Shown here one piece after another: positions 50,213 to 59,405 of a DNA stretch of 64,000 nucleotides. Within the stretch, counting starts at the first letter, position 1. Each line of letters starts with the position of its first letter. Under the pieces are notes generated by a model. That model made no database searches. It was given only the letters and a program-made list of their open reading frames with translations, and was not told the origin of the DNA. The stretch comes from Caprimulgus europaeus (taxonomy: Eukaryota; Chordata; Aves; Caprimulgiformes; Caprimulgidae): assembly GCA_907165065.1 (NCBI GenBank), contig OU015525.1, positions 30,012,037 to 30,076,036 on the forward strand, read 5' to 3'. Made by a program: the position numbers and the translations under genes.

Positions 50213-50384
50213 AGCAACCTGTGGAAGCAGCGGCCAGTGAAATGCTTCCAAGGAGCACAAGCTACAAGCACAGGGGATGTCCTTGAGCACATGGTCCTCT
50301 GGGTGCTTTGTGTGTGAGCAGCAATTGTACGTGCACACACATGCACATGAGGTGTGCTCCATCAGCAGTCATATGGCCAGGCAT
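50213..50384 (-). repeat. Direct repeat copy 1 bracketing the RIMBP-like block
   Basis: About 170 bases nearly identical to 54404-54595 and in the same orientation. Shared runs include AAGCTACAAGCACAGGGGAT, GTGCTTTGTGTGTGAGCAGC and CAGCAGTCATATGG. The CA-rich part is short here and expanded in the other copy. The strand is assigned from the LTR-like context of copy 2. On the left it is cut by the type A LTR fragment, on the right it ends in GC-rich unknown sequence. Confidence 0.85.
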
Positions 50385-50390
50385 CAGGCC

Positions 50391-51013
50391 TCACACTCCA
50401 AAGTTCTTTAATGGGCAATGCTCTCAGGAAGCCAGCAGAAGCATCTCTAAGCCAAAAGACCTGCAGAGCAGTTCGGGTTTGGGAAGGCGAGCTAGGACAC
50501 TCTGGAAAGCCCTGGCCAAGCCCATCCCATTCATCCAGATTACATCCAGGGTGTGAATGCAGGGGCAGCAGTGGGTTTGAGGTGCCCCGCAGACATCCTT
50601 TCCTGGTACAGGACCTATGCCTGTGTGGACGGTGCCTCAGACAATGTCCCTCACTGTTTTGCTTCTCTCCACTCCCTGCTCCCCATGGTAAGAACATGCA
50701 CAGCAACCAGCCCTGACAGTAGGGTCCCTGCCACTGCCAATAGCAGTGGTGCTCTGGCAAGGCAGAGCTGCCCTCTGGAAAGCCCCAAGGGCCTTTGCTG
50801 CGTTCTGCAGGGGCATGTACTGAGACCTCATTGCCCTCCAGAGTGCCCCGGAGTCTCGTCTGGCCTTTGCTGCAGTCCACTGGAGGGCCCTGCTATCCTC
50901 CACAGATCCCTCTGTTCTACAAAATCTGAAAGTCTAAAAAAACCCCACTTTTAAATACAAATCCATTTCTCGACATTCTGAAGGCTTGTATAAGCTATAT
51001 ATATTTAGACCCT
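50391..51013. other. G+C-richer unrecognised segment
   Basis: Clearly richer in G+C than the flanking DNA. Open frames exist on both strands (50362-50880 minus, 50553-50954 plus), but neither resembles a family I know, and frames this long are expected in GC-rich sequence. It lies between the direct repeat and the end of the RIMBP-like sequence, so it may be 3' untranslated or passenger sequence of the same unit. Confidence 0.45.
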
Positions 51014-52432
51014 TTAGCCCAGGACACCCACATCTAGATCCTCTTCATCTTCCTCCAGAATAGGCGAGAGACCAAAAATATAATAACGAGGATCACCCCA
51101 GTTCTCATTTTCCAGGTTATCATCTGAATCTTCTTCAGCAAAATTAGAGGGTGTGCCATCTATCAGCTCTCCCACAGAACAGCCATCTTCATTAACCTGT
51201 CCAAAGAGATAAATATATTGTCCAACAATCAGAGAAAGCTCTAGTTCAGGCTGCTCACTGGGATCGTCAAAAGGATCATAGCTGTATTTAACAATTAATG
51301 TTATAAGCTTTGCCAGTTATTGTCCCAGAGCCTGCAGGATGATGGGCTGTATGTCTGCTATCGGTTCTTATGTCTCACTTGTGGGGTCCTCTGAAAGAAG
51401 GCAGGACCCAGGAACATCCTTTGCCCAAGGTGACGCTGAGGGGCTCTTAAAGCTATTCTCCAGTTCACTTACCTGGGCTCGAAATAGTTGCATGACATCT
51501 TCATGACCCCTCTGGACTTCCCTGTGAGCTCTTTCTGCAATTTCTCTCATGTCTTGCACTTTGTGCTCTGCATCTTCCAGTCGACTTTGAAGAGACCAAA
51601 TAGCTTGGATGGTAGAATTCCGCTCCTCTGCCACTCGCATCAGTTGCCCCTTCAGGTCAGCATTTTCAGCTTGAACCTTTCCCATGCAGAGCAACTGCCC
51701 ACGGAGGTAAGAATTTTCTTCAGCCAATCTGGTGTTTTTCTCCCTCATCTCCATAAGCTGCACCTCTAATTCTTTACACTTTTGGCTGAGGGGGCTTACA
51801 CAATATGAACCCTCATCTGCAGCCAGTTGAGCCTGAAGCTCCTCAGCCACATTTGGCAAGACTTCATTCTGCTGTGCCTGTGCCAGCAAAGCTCCAGCAG
51901 GCTCTCTCATTTCCTCAGCACAAGGCTGTTCCTCAGCAGAGCTTTGGATGGGCAGTGGTGCTAGAGCATTCATCAGGTGCTTGATGGTCTCCTGCAGATG
52001 CCTGCATCTTTCTTTCAGCTGCTCAGTGAGGGCAGCTAGCTGAGCTTTTTTCTGCTGGAGCCTAACTGCCTCCTTGAAGGCTTCTGGAGAGCCTCTCTGT
52101 CTCAGGAAGCATCTTTCCATCTCCAGAGCACTACAATGCCTCTCCAGGTCTTCCAGGGCATGCTGCAGGTAGCTGTTCTGCTCTAGTAGCCGTCTGCAGA
52201 TGCTACCAGGAAGCACCAAGTATTCCCCTGCAGCCTCTGGCATCTGGAGCAGAGCATTGTCTGGGCCCCAATGGGACGAGGGGCAGCTGCACACCACAGG
52301 CCCCCAGCCTGCGCCATCTCGCCCCATGGCTGAAGGCATGGGGCGTGGGGTGTCAGCCACCAAACGCTGCTGCCAACTGGCACCACCAGTTGAATTCCCT
52401 GGTTCTGTGAGGGGAGGCAGCCCTCTGATTCA
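51014..52432 (-). pseudogene. Intronless RIM-binding protein (RIMBP/TSPOAP1-like) copy, disrupted
   Basis: RIM-binding proteins are cytoplasmic scaffolds with N-terminal coiled coils, SH3 domains and fibronectin III repeats; RIMBP1/2 link RIM to calcium channels at presynaptic active zones, RIMBP3 acts in sperm. The minus-strand frame is open over 331 codons from TTG 52363 (first ATG 52339; upstream stop at 52430-52432) to TAA 51368. It shows two coiled-coil blocks (about residues 55-131 and 193-304) with family words LAEENSYLRGQ, VQAENADLKGQL and MREIAERAHREVQRGHED. After a second in-frame TAA (51317-51319) the same frame continues into an SH3 domain like the first of RIMBPs: YSYDPFDDPSEQPELELSL, GQYIYLFGQVNEDG, GELIDG, PSNF (51140-51151). 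It ends in an acidic tail at TAA 51014. No introns separate parts spread over several exons in RIMBP1/2, so it is a retrocopy or a RIMBP3-like derivative. The fibronectin repeats and later SH3 domains are absent. The assignment is from motif recall, not a search. Confidence 0.72.
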
Positions 52433-52653
52433 GTGTCAGCTGCTGTTTCCCTTCACCACGCATGAGCAGAGTCAGCATCGGCCATGGGCCAGGGGTTGCC
52501 AAGTGAGGCCTTCTATGCGTGACCTGGTCCGCTGAACACACAATGGAGGGGTGGAGCAGTATGTCCTTATATGGTATGTCCTGACACCACCCCACACCCA
52601 CTTCCACCCCCCGCCCTTCCCACACATTGTATTGGGGGAGGCAGCATGGCCTT

Positions 52654-53254
52654 TGTGATGGGTTGACCTTGGCTGGCTGCCAGGTGCCCACCCAGCTGCG
52701 CTATCCCTCTCCTCCTCAGCAGGACAGAGGGGAAAAAAGTGAGATGGAAAAGTCATGATTTGAGATAAAGACAGTTTGATAAAGGAAAAGCAAAGGCTGA
52801 ATGCAGAAGCAAAGGAAAACAAACAAAAATATTTATTCTGTACTTCCCATCAGCAGGCCATGTCCTGCCATTCCCTGTGAAGTAGGGCCTCAGTAGGCAT
52901 AGCGGTTGCTCTGGAAGACAAATGCCTTCATGATGAATACCTGACTTCCCTGTTCTCCTTTCTCTTAGCTTTTATGTCTGAGCATGACTTCGTACAGCAC
53001 GGAATGTCTCTTTGGTCAGCTTGGGTCAGCTTTCCTGGCTATGTCCCCTCCCAACCTTTTGCCCACCCCCAGCTTACTGGTCTTTAGGGATGATGAGGAT
53101 TTTGCAGAGTTGGCCTTGATGCTATGGAAGCACTGCTCATAAGTAGCCAAAACACTGGTGTAACATCATCAGCTTTCCAGCTACAAGCACTAAGCACAGT
53201 ATTACCAAGGCTACTATAGGGAAAGTTAACTCCATCCCAGCCAGACCCAATACA
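52654..53254 (-). mobile_element. LTR, type B, in sense orientation upstream of the RIMBP-like frame
   Basis: Read on the minus strand it starts TGTATTGGGTCTGGCTGGG and ends GGTCAACCCATCACA. It is colinear with the LTRs at 1432 and 22469. TATA-like CATAAAAGC (minus) lies at 52969-52977. The usual poly(A) signal ATTAAA has become ATCAAA (52775-52780). Its transcriptional direction points at the RIMBP-like frame, whose open part begins 222 bp further on. The five flanking bases (GCCTT left, ACTAT right) do not match, so insertion ends may have been altered. Confidence 0.82.
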
Positions 53255-54199
53255 ACTATACATGGTCTCTCCTGCCCCACCTGCACCCAAAACAGAGCTG
53301 TGACATGTTCCAGAAGGTAAAGCTGCAAGATAAAGATGTCTTCACAGACATGCACAATAGGACTTGACTAACAGGGCCTTTGCCTGTACAAATTGGTTTG
53401 CTGCCAGAAGAAACCCTACCGTACCATCTGAAAGCAGCAAAGTTGCAACAAAATTGTGCAAACACAGCCAATAAATATGTATGCTTGCACAGGGGCTTTG
53501 CATGTAGAAATGCTCAAAAGTGAAAGGAAATAGAGGCTGTCATGCTCAATGTACATATGTGAATAGCGTTCATATGGCTTATATGGAATTGAGGGCTATA
53601 ACAGGGGGTTCTACTCGTGCTCCCAGCTGAGAGCCACTTTTATTGCTGTCAAAAAAGGGTTTATAGCTAGTGCCTGCTTCTGCTGCCTTCTGTCCATTAC
53701 CTGCAGGCAAACTAGAAGAAATAAAAAATGCAAGTAAATCCACTTGGAAACAATCTGGCAATGCAGGTGGGACTCTGTGGGTTCCTGACCTGTGCCGATG
53801 CTGGGTGAGTTCACTTGACTGCCCTTGCGGAATCCACATTCCCTGGGAAGGTACTAAAGCCAGAGATGGCATCGATTGTTGGGGGTTCAATAGGTAAGGC
53901 AAAATGGGGTTTTCCGCTGGCAAAAATTCTGGGAAACCGGAAGGGAATTGAGAATTCAGGGCTTGGTCAAGCCTGACCTGTAGTTCTCTGTCAGGATGGG
54001 TGGCCAGCTGAAACTTGGGAGTGGACACCCTTCAAGCAGTGGCCCCTAGAAGGTTTGTTTGCAATGAATAAGCTGACCTTCCTGCCTCCTATGTGATATT
54101 GTATAAGGCAGAATTGCCTTAGATGGTAAATCAGTGCTGACTACTTCCCATCACATTAATGTCTTTCACAGGAGAAGTTGGACGTTGTTTCCAGGATCT
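53255..54199. other. Unrecognised segment between LTR and LTR-like region
   Basis: Less AT-rich than the rest of the window. A 149-codon minus-strand frame (54028-53579) starts with GTG and shows no domain I know. Being on the same strand as the LTRs and the RIMBP-like copy, it could be leader or passenger sequence of the same unit. Confidence 0.4.
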
Positions 54200-54320
54200 G
54201 TTGCTCCATCTCCTCCCCAGGGATGGAGGTGAAGCTGGCAGGCCTAGCAAAGGTTGTGGAAGGGGGCCACACAGCAGTATGGTGTACAATGAACCAGACA
54301 GGAGGAAAGTCTGCGTGCTC

Positions 54321-54326
54321 TTTATT
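54321..54326 (-). terminator. AATAAA poly(A) signal on minus strand
   Basis: AATAAA read on the minus strand, about 80 bases beyond the direct repeat. It would fit the R region of the proposed LTR. Confidence 0.35.
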
Positions 54327-54403
54327 TTCTAGGAGAAGCCACAGGGGTGGACCAGGCCCTGCTTGCTTTTTAAAAAAAAAAAAATAAAAAAAATAAAAAA
54401 AAT

Positions 54404-54595
54404 AGCAGCCTGTGGAAGCAGCAGCCAGTGAAATGCTCCTAAGGAGCAAAAGCTACAAGCACAGGGGATGTCCTTGAGCACACGGTCCTCTGGGTGCTTT
54501 GTGTGTGAGCAGCAATTGCACACACACACACACACACACTCACACACACACCCCTGCACCTGAGGTGTGCTCCCTCAGCAGTCATATGGTCAGGT
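54404..54595 (-). repeat. Direct repeat copy 2 with expanded (CA)n
   Basis: Nearly identical to 50213-50384 in the same orientation. It carries a longer (CA)n tract at 54518-54553 and continues on the right into an LTR-like end that copy 1 lacks. Confidence 0.85.
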
Positions 54596-54642
54596 ACAGG
54601 GTAAGTTAACTCCATCTCTGCCAGATCCAATGCACAGTACAA

Positions 54643-57600
54643 GACAGATTCAAGTAAATTCCTCAGGAATTGCAAAAATTCTTTATTGTTATGTCATTGA
54701 AAAATTTCAAATATAACACTAGTGTTATGTATAAAGTATATTCTCCAAATGTCCTATAGTCCTGTCAAAGACATGGAGTTTGTATCTGGAATGTGACCTC
54801 AGTCAGAGCTACGTAAAACTAATTTTGTACATGACTTAATGATCATCATGGTAAATTCTATTGTATTGCCATAGTGATGATATTGCCATTCTAGGGTATA
54901 AACTGTCCCTCAAAGCTTGTTCTGTACGAGTAATCTCTTATTTTACTTTATGATTGGAACACTAGGATAAAAGTTATTTTCTGATATATTTTTTCATGTT
55001 TTATTAATTAAATGTGATAATGGATTTAATGAAAATATCTTTTGTATCACATCTTATCTAAAATTTGGGGAGTTAGAGTTTACTTTCCTCAGTGCTCTTT
55101 TAAGACTGCTCTGCCTTTTTCTCTCCGATATTCTCTTTGTACTAATCAGTCTAGTGCCGAAATTCCAATCAGTGTTGCAATTTAAGAGACAGATTTATAT
55201 TAACTTAATTCTAGGCCATCTGTTCTAGTTGAAATAAATTGAAGATAATATAATTCCAAATGCAAAACAATCTTAACATAATACTTTATTTAAGAGTTAA
55301 AAGCAGAAAATTCACATTTCCTACAAGTCATCCCTAAGGAGATAATGTTAACACTTCAACTTTAAAGAGAGTTTATTCTTGCTATATTTTCCTATATTTT
55401 CCATCCTTCCAGTAGTCAGAAAGAAGTGTGCATCTTGATTATTTTTAGTACATACATTTTTAATCTTCCTTTCCCAATAAATATTTCCACACACTAAGAT
55501 AAAAACCTAAAATTTGTTTCAAAAAGTGGGGGCTTATTGCAAAGACTGACTTGTGCTTTATACTATGTTAAGAAAAAACACACCAAAACCAAACAACAAC
55601 AAACAAAACCAAACATCAACATGTTTTTTCCCTTGTAACTCTTGTGAAGAAACATCGTATGAGATTGTTTTCAAGATTTTTAATTTTGCATACAGGCTAG
55701 ATCATAAAGAAACAGTAAATAACAGAATAGTTGTTCAAGTACTTTTGTCTTTCAAGCCATCTGACTTTTGAGGGTTACTTCCATCTGTGAAGTACTTTAT
55801 TCCACTGTAAACTATTTTCCATTGACAAGAATAAAATATCTATATCACAAATTTGGATAAATTGTTTAGGTCATTTTCTTTCTGTTTTTAAGAAATAAAT
55901 TATCTCTTATCCTATGTTCAGTTTTCCTATCAATTTCAGAAAGAATAGACTAGGTATTCCGTTTTCTTCTATACTGAAAATGGTTTTAAATTCCCTAATA
56001 ACAGGTTTGGTCACTGATCAATCTGTTTGCATTTCAAGCTGGTAAATTTAATTTAGATGTTTTTCTAGTCAATGATACTTATTCTAGTACAGAATGAAGA
56101 AGAGTAACTTCTTAAACTAACCTTGAAACAACTGTATCCTGCAGTAGGCAGGACAGATGGTGCATCTTCAATGACATTGGATACCAACTCTGGGCAAGTG
56201 AATCAAGTGCCTCCTGAGCAGTGAGGTCTAGGTTCTACTGAATGTATGGAATAAATCACCCTGGAGCACAATGACAATATCAACTTCTATAATGGCTTGT
56301 ATAATAACCCTAATTTTGGTTGTCTTGTCCAGAAGGGAATACTATGCTTTGTTTCCTCATATGATAAATTTATGACCTCTCAAATTAGAAAAATATTTTC
56401 TTCCATTTTTTTGTTTATCTAAAAACAACCAAATAAACTGAATGTTTCTCCTTCCTTTCTTCACTAAATTATAATATAACACCAGAACATTTCAGGCTCT
56501 TTTGAAGCTTGTATTTCTGCTGTTATGTCAGAAAAAAATACCACATACTTCAAATTTCACAGCAAATATAAACTAGTTTCTACCTATACATTTTTTTCTA
56601 GATCAAAATAAGTTGTTTAGTAAAAATCTATAAAAATAAGTGGAAATTATTTTAATAATTTCTGTTATCTTCTCTGTAAAAATATCAGCTAAAAGTAATT
56701 ATGTCCTTCATTTTCTTGAACAGTGAATCTATGTTCGAACAAAAGGGTATTTTTAACTCATTCCTAGAGTAAACCTGCCTCTTATTTTATTGAACCTTGG
56801 GACAAGTGATGTGCTAATTACTAGTAACTATTAATTATAATATTAATAATAAGTAGAAAGAATAAAAATAAATAAAAAGGTTTTTTTCTTTCACTGTTTT
56901 TTCAAAGTGGCAGATATCTTCAATTAGTTCTAAAAAAATATAGTTCTCTCAACTTCTGAAGTATTACTAATTCCTTTCTTCATATATGAAAGGGAAAAAA
57001 AAAGACATCAGAAGCTTGTATTTTATATTCAAATTTCATATTTAAAGTTGAGCTAAATAAGATGTTTTGAAAACATTACATCTTGATATTTAGTTGGTGA
57101 TCACTCCACATGTCACTAGCCAGACTGTATTTGATTCTGATCATTACCAAATATGGAAAAGCTGAGGGAAAATTTAGAGAAAAGAAGGAAAAAAAGAGAG
57201 AGAAAAATGTTTAAGGTTTTAAGATAGAGCAAGGTAACCTAGGGGATAACTCTTTTAGAATGCAGTGGTAATCTTCAGTGACTTGAATTCCTGGCAACCT
57301 TTTGTGCCTTTGAAAATTTTCTTTACAAGGCTCAAGGGCAGAAATTTGTTTAAGGTGATAGAAGGCAATATAAGCACATTTATATTCGTGACACAGAAAA
57401 TTACTATTGTAGGCTGTAGAAGAACCATTGCTCATTCTTTTAGAACAGATTAAGCACAGCACTAGAAAATGTACTTTTTGAAACCATCCTGTATTGGCAG
57501 GAAGATGATAATTATGTAGTATGCATGCCTATAGCTAGTGAAGAGGACATTCTTCATGTTCCAAATGACTACGTTCCCAGACTTCTGCTCTCATTATTAA

Positions 57601-58610
57601 CGTTGAAGCAATTTTAATGACTAAGCATTGGCTTGATGTCAGCCCCTATTGAGCAACCAAAACAGTATAAATTTAATCTCTTGACCAAAAGGACAAGAAC
57701 TTTCCCTGCATCCTCACATGTGTTCTGAAGTTCTCACATGCATCAAATGTCCATGAGGAACAGTTCATTCAGTACCTCAGGCCAATGAGCTTAAGTCACT
57801 GCCGGCTCTAGTGTAAAGGCTGGAAAATTCCATTAAATCTTCCTTTTCTCCTAAGACTTTGAAAAAAGTCTGTAGGACTTTTCCTGATTTATGTTAGATT
57901 TGGCAGGCAAGGATCATGATTTTATCTTCATGGTTCTTAAGTGCTTAAAGGTGCATGGTATATAACCAGTGTGAATTTACTAAGTGTTAAGAATGTAATT
58001 CAAAAGTCCATTTTATGACCAATCCCTTGCTTTCTGTCACTGAATATGTCCTCTCCTGGCGTTTAACTTTAAACTTGAATATAAGATGGGGTGTTCTTTC
58101 TACTTAATCTCCTCAAATGGCACAGTTCCTAATCCTGGCTTCAAAGGTATCAGTTTGGAGCACAAATGCCTTCTGAAAGACTAAAGTATAGAATCTGCTT
58201 TCACGTTACACTACTTGATACTGTGCTGCAGTTATAGTTCACATCAAGTTCCTTGGAAAGTGTCTTTTTTTTTTTTTTTCTTTTTTCCTGATGAGGTCAA
58301 GTTAGAGAAAACAAAGTTATCACAGAAGAATTAAATCTCAGAGGAGTTCATTGCTCCCAGAAAAAGGACTGCAGCCCATTCCTCATTTTCAGAAGTAAAT
58401 AAATGTCCAGCAAAGGAAATTTGCTGAATCGGGTCTATCTCTCAGTCTACTAGAAATATATCATGTTCTCATCTATCATCACGTTTCTATTGGCAATGAA
58501 GTCTGAAGTAACTAAAATAGTAATCAAGTGTTCAAAGTGCAATTCCAATTCTCATGAAAAATCACCAAGTAATTTTTCTATATCACAATATGCTGAGGAA
58601 GGTTTTCAGT
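54643..58610. other. AT-rich non-coding stretch, no gene seen
   Basis: No gene or repeat family is recognised in about 4 kb. T-run at 58266-58281. Confidence 0.5.
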
Positions 58611-58652
58611 ATCACAGAATCACAGAATAGTAGGGATTGGAAGAGACCTCAG
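58611..58652 (-). mobile_element. CR1 LINE 3'-terminal scrap
   Basis: ATCACAGAATCACAGAATAG, then TAGGGATTGGAAGAGACCTC, is the CR1 3' end read on the minus strand, cut after about 42 bases. Confidence 0.75.
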
Positions 58653-59248
58653 GAGAGAAAATTTTAGAGGTTTTATTTGAATACATTTTATCTTCCTCCC
58701 TATTCTCTCTTTCACCCCTGTTTTAACCATACATAACCATTAATCAAGGATGGTGTCAGATGTGAGTCTGTGGCACAAGCAAGACATATGATAATAAATG
58801 ACAGGTCTTAAATATTCCAATATACTATAAAATTAGCTGTGCCAGATGCTTGATTTCATGAGTTTTGTCATCCTTTCAGAGTACAGAGTAACCAAAAGCA
58901 TCATGCCAAGACTGTTGTGCAATTCTGAAATCCTGGAAGCATTTTTGCAGTACAGTCAGCTTAAACAGCAGTAAAGTCTGTAAAGGATATTGATTCATTT
59001 TCTCAGCCAGAGAGACCTAGTAAGCTCTTCATCAGACATTTGAATTCTAGCATGAAAATCCCTCATCTTATTCAAAAGAAGCTGTCAAAGTCTTCAAAAC
59101 TGCTAAACATCAAGCAATGAAGAATTTAAAACAGAAAAAAATAAGAAAAAAAAAAAAAACCGAAAAAAAAATCACATTGAGCTGCAGGTCTTTCCAGCTC
59201 CATCTTTAATGCCTAGCCTAGATAAGGAGGACAGAGAAGGAAAACGAT
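58653..59248. other. AT-rich non-coding stretch, no gene seen
   Basis: A-rich run at 59145-59170; no gene is recognised. Confidence 0.5.
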
Positions 59249-59405
59249 TGTGGTAGTTTAACTTGGCTGGCAGCCAAATACCACACAGCTGTTCATACCA
59301 CTCCCCCGGCTTCCCCTTCACTCAGTGAATAGAGAAGAGAATTGGAGGAGTAAAGGTAAGGAGACTTGTAGGTTGAGATAACATAAAGAAGTTACTTTAG
59401 GTGCA
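59249..59405 (-). mobile_element. 3' part of an LTR related to type B
   Basis: Plus-strand reading TGTGGTAGTTTAACTTGGCT, then GGCAGCCAAATACCACACAG, and later GACTTGTAGGTTGAGATAAC corresponds to the 3' end and U5 of avian LTRs with the order of type B, read on minus. The rest of the LTR is missing or too diverged to follow. Confidence 0.65.

Larger units (their letters stand above)
54200..54642 (-). mobile_element. LTR-like segment containing direct repeat copy 2
   Basis: On the minus strand it begins TGTGCATTGGATCTGGCAG and GATGGAGTTAACTTACCC, about 38 bases resembling the start of type B LTRs, then changes to the 190-bp direct repeat (54595-54404). An A/T-rich stretch with TTTAAAAAGC (possible TATA) follows, then AATAAA (54321-54326 on minus). 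This order resembles U3, TATA and R. The 3' boundary and a tRNA primer site were not identified, so the LTR call is tentative. Confidence 0.4.

Noticed and set aside
50362..50880. 172-codon minus-strand frame next to direct repeat copy 1, and an overlapping 133-codon plus-strand frame
   Set aside because: Both strands are open because the segment is GC-rich. Neither resembles a known protein, and the minus frame runs into the repeat itself.
53579..54028. 149-codon minus-strand frame upstream of the LTR and the RIMBP-like copy
   Set aside because: It begins at GTG, shows no domain or family words, and is proline- and serine-rich as chance frames in mixed-composition DNA often are. Kept only as a possible leader segment.
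54200..54300. Possible retroviral primer binding site after the proposed LTR
   Set aside because: Several TGG words occur, but none continues into a tRNA 3' end I can recognise, so no site is called.
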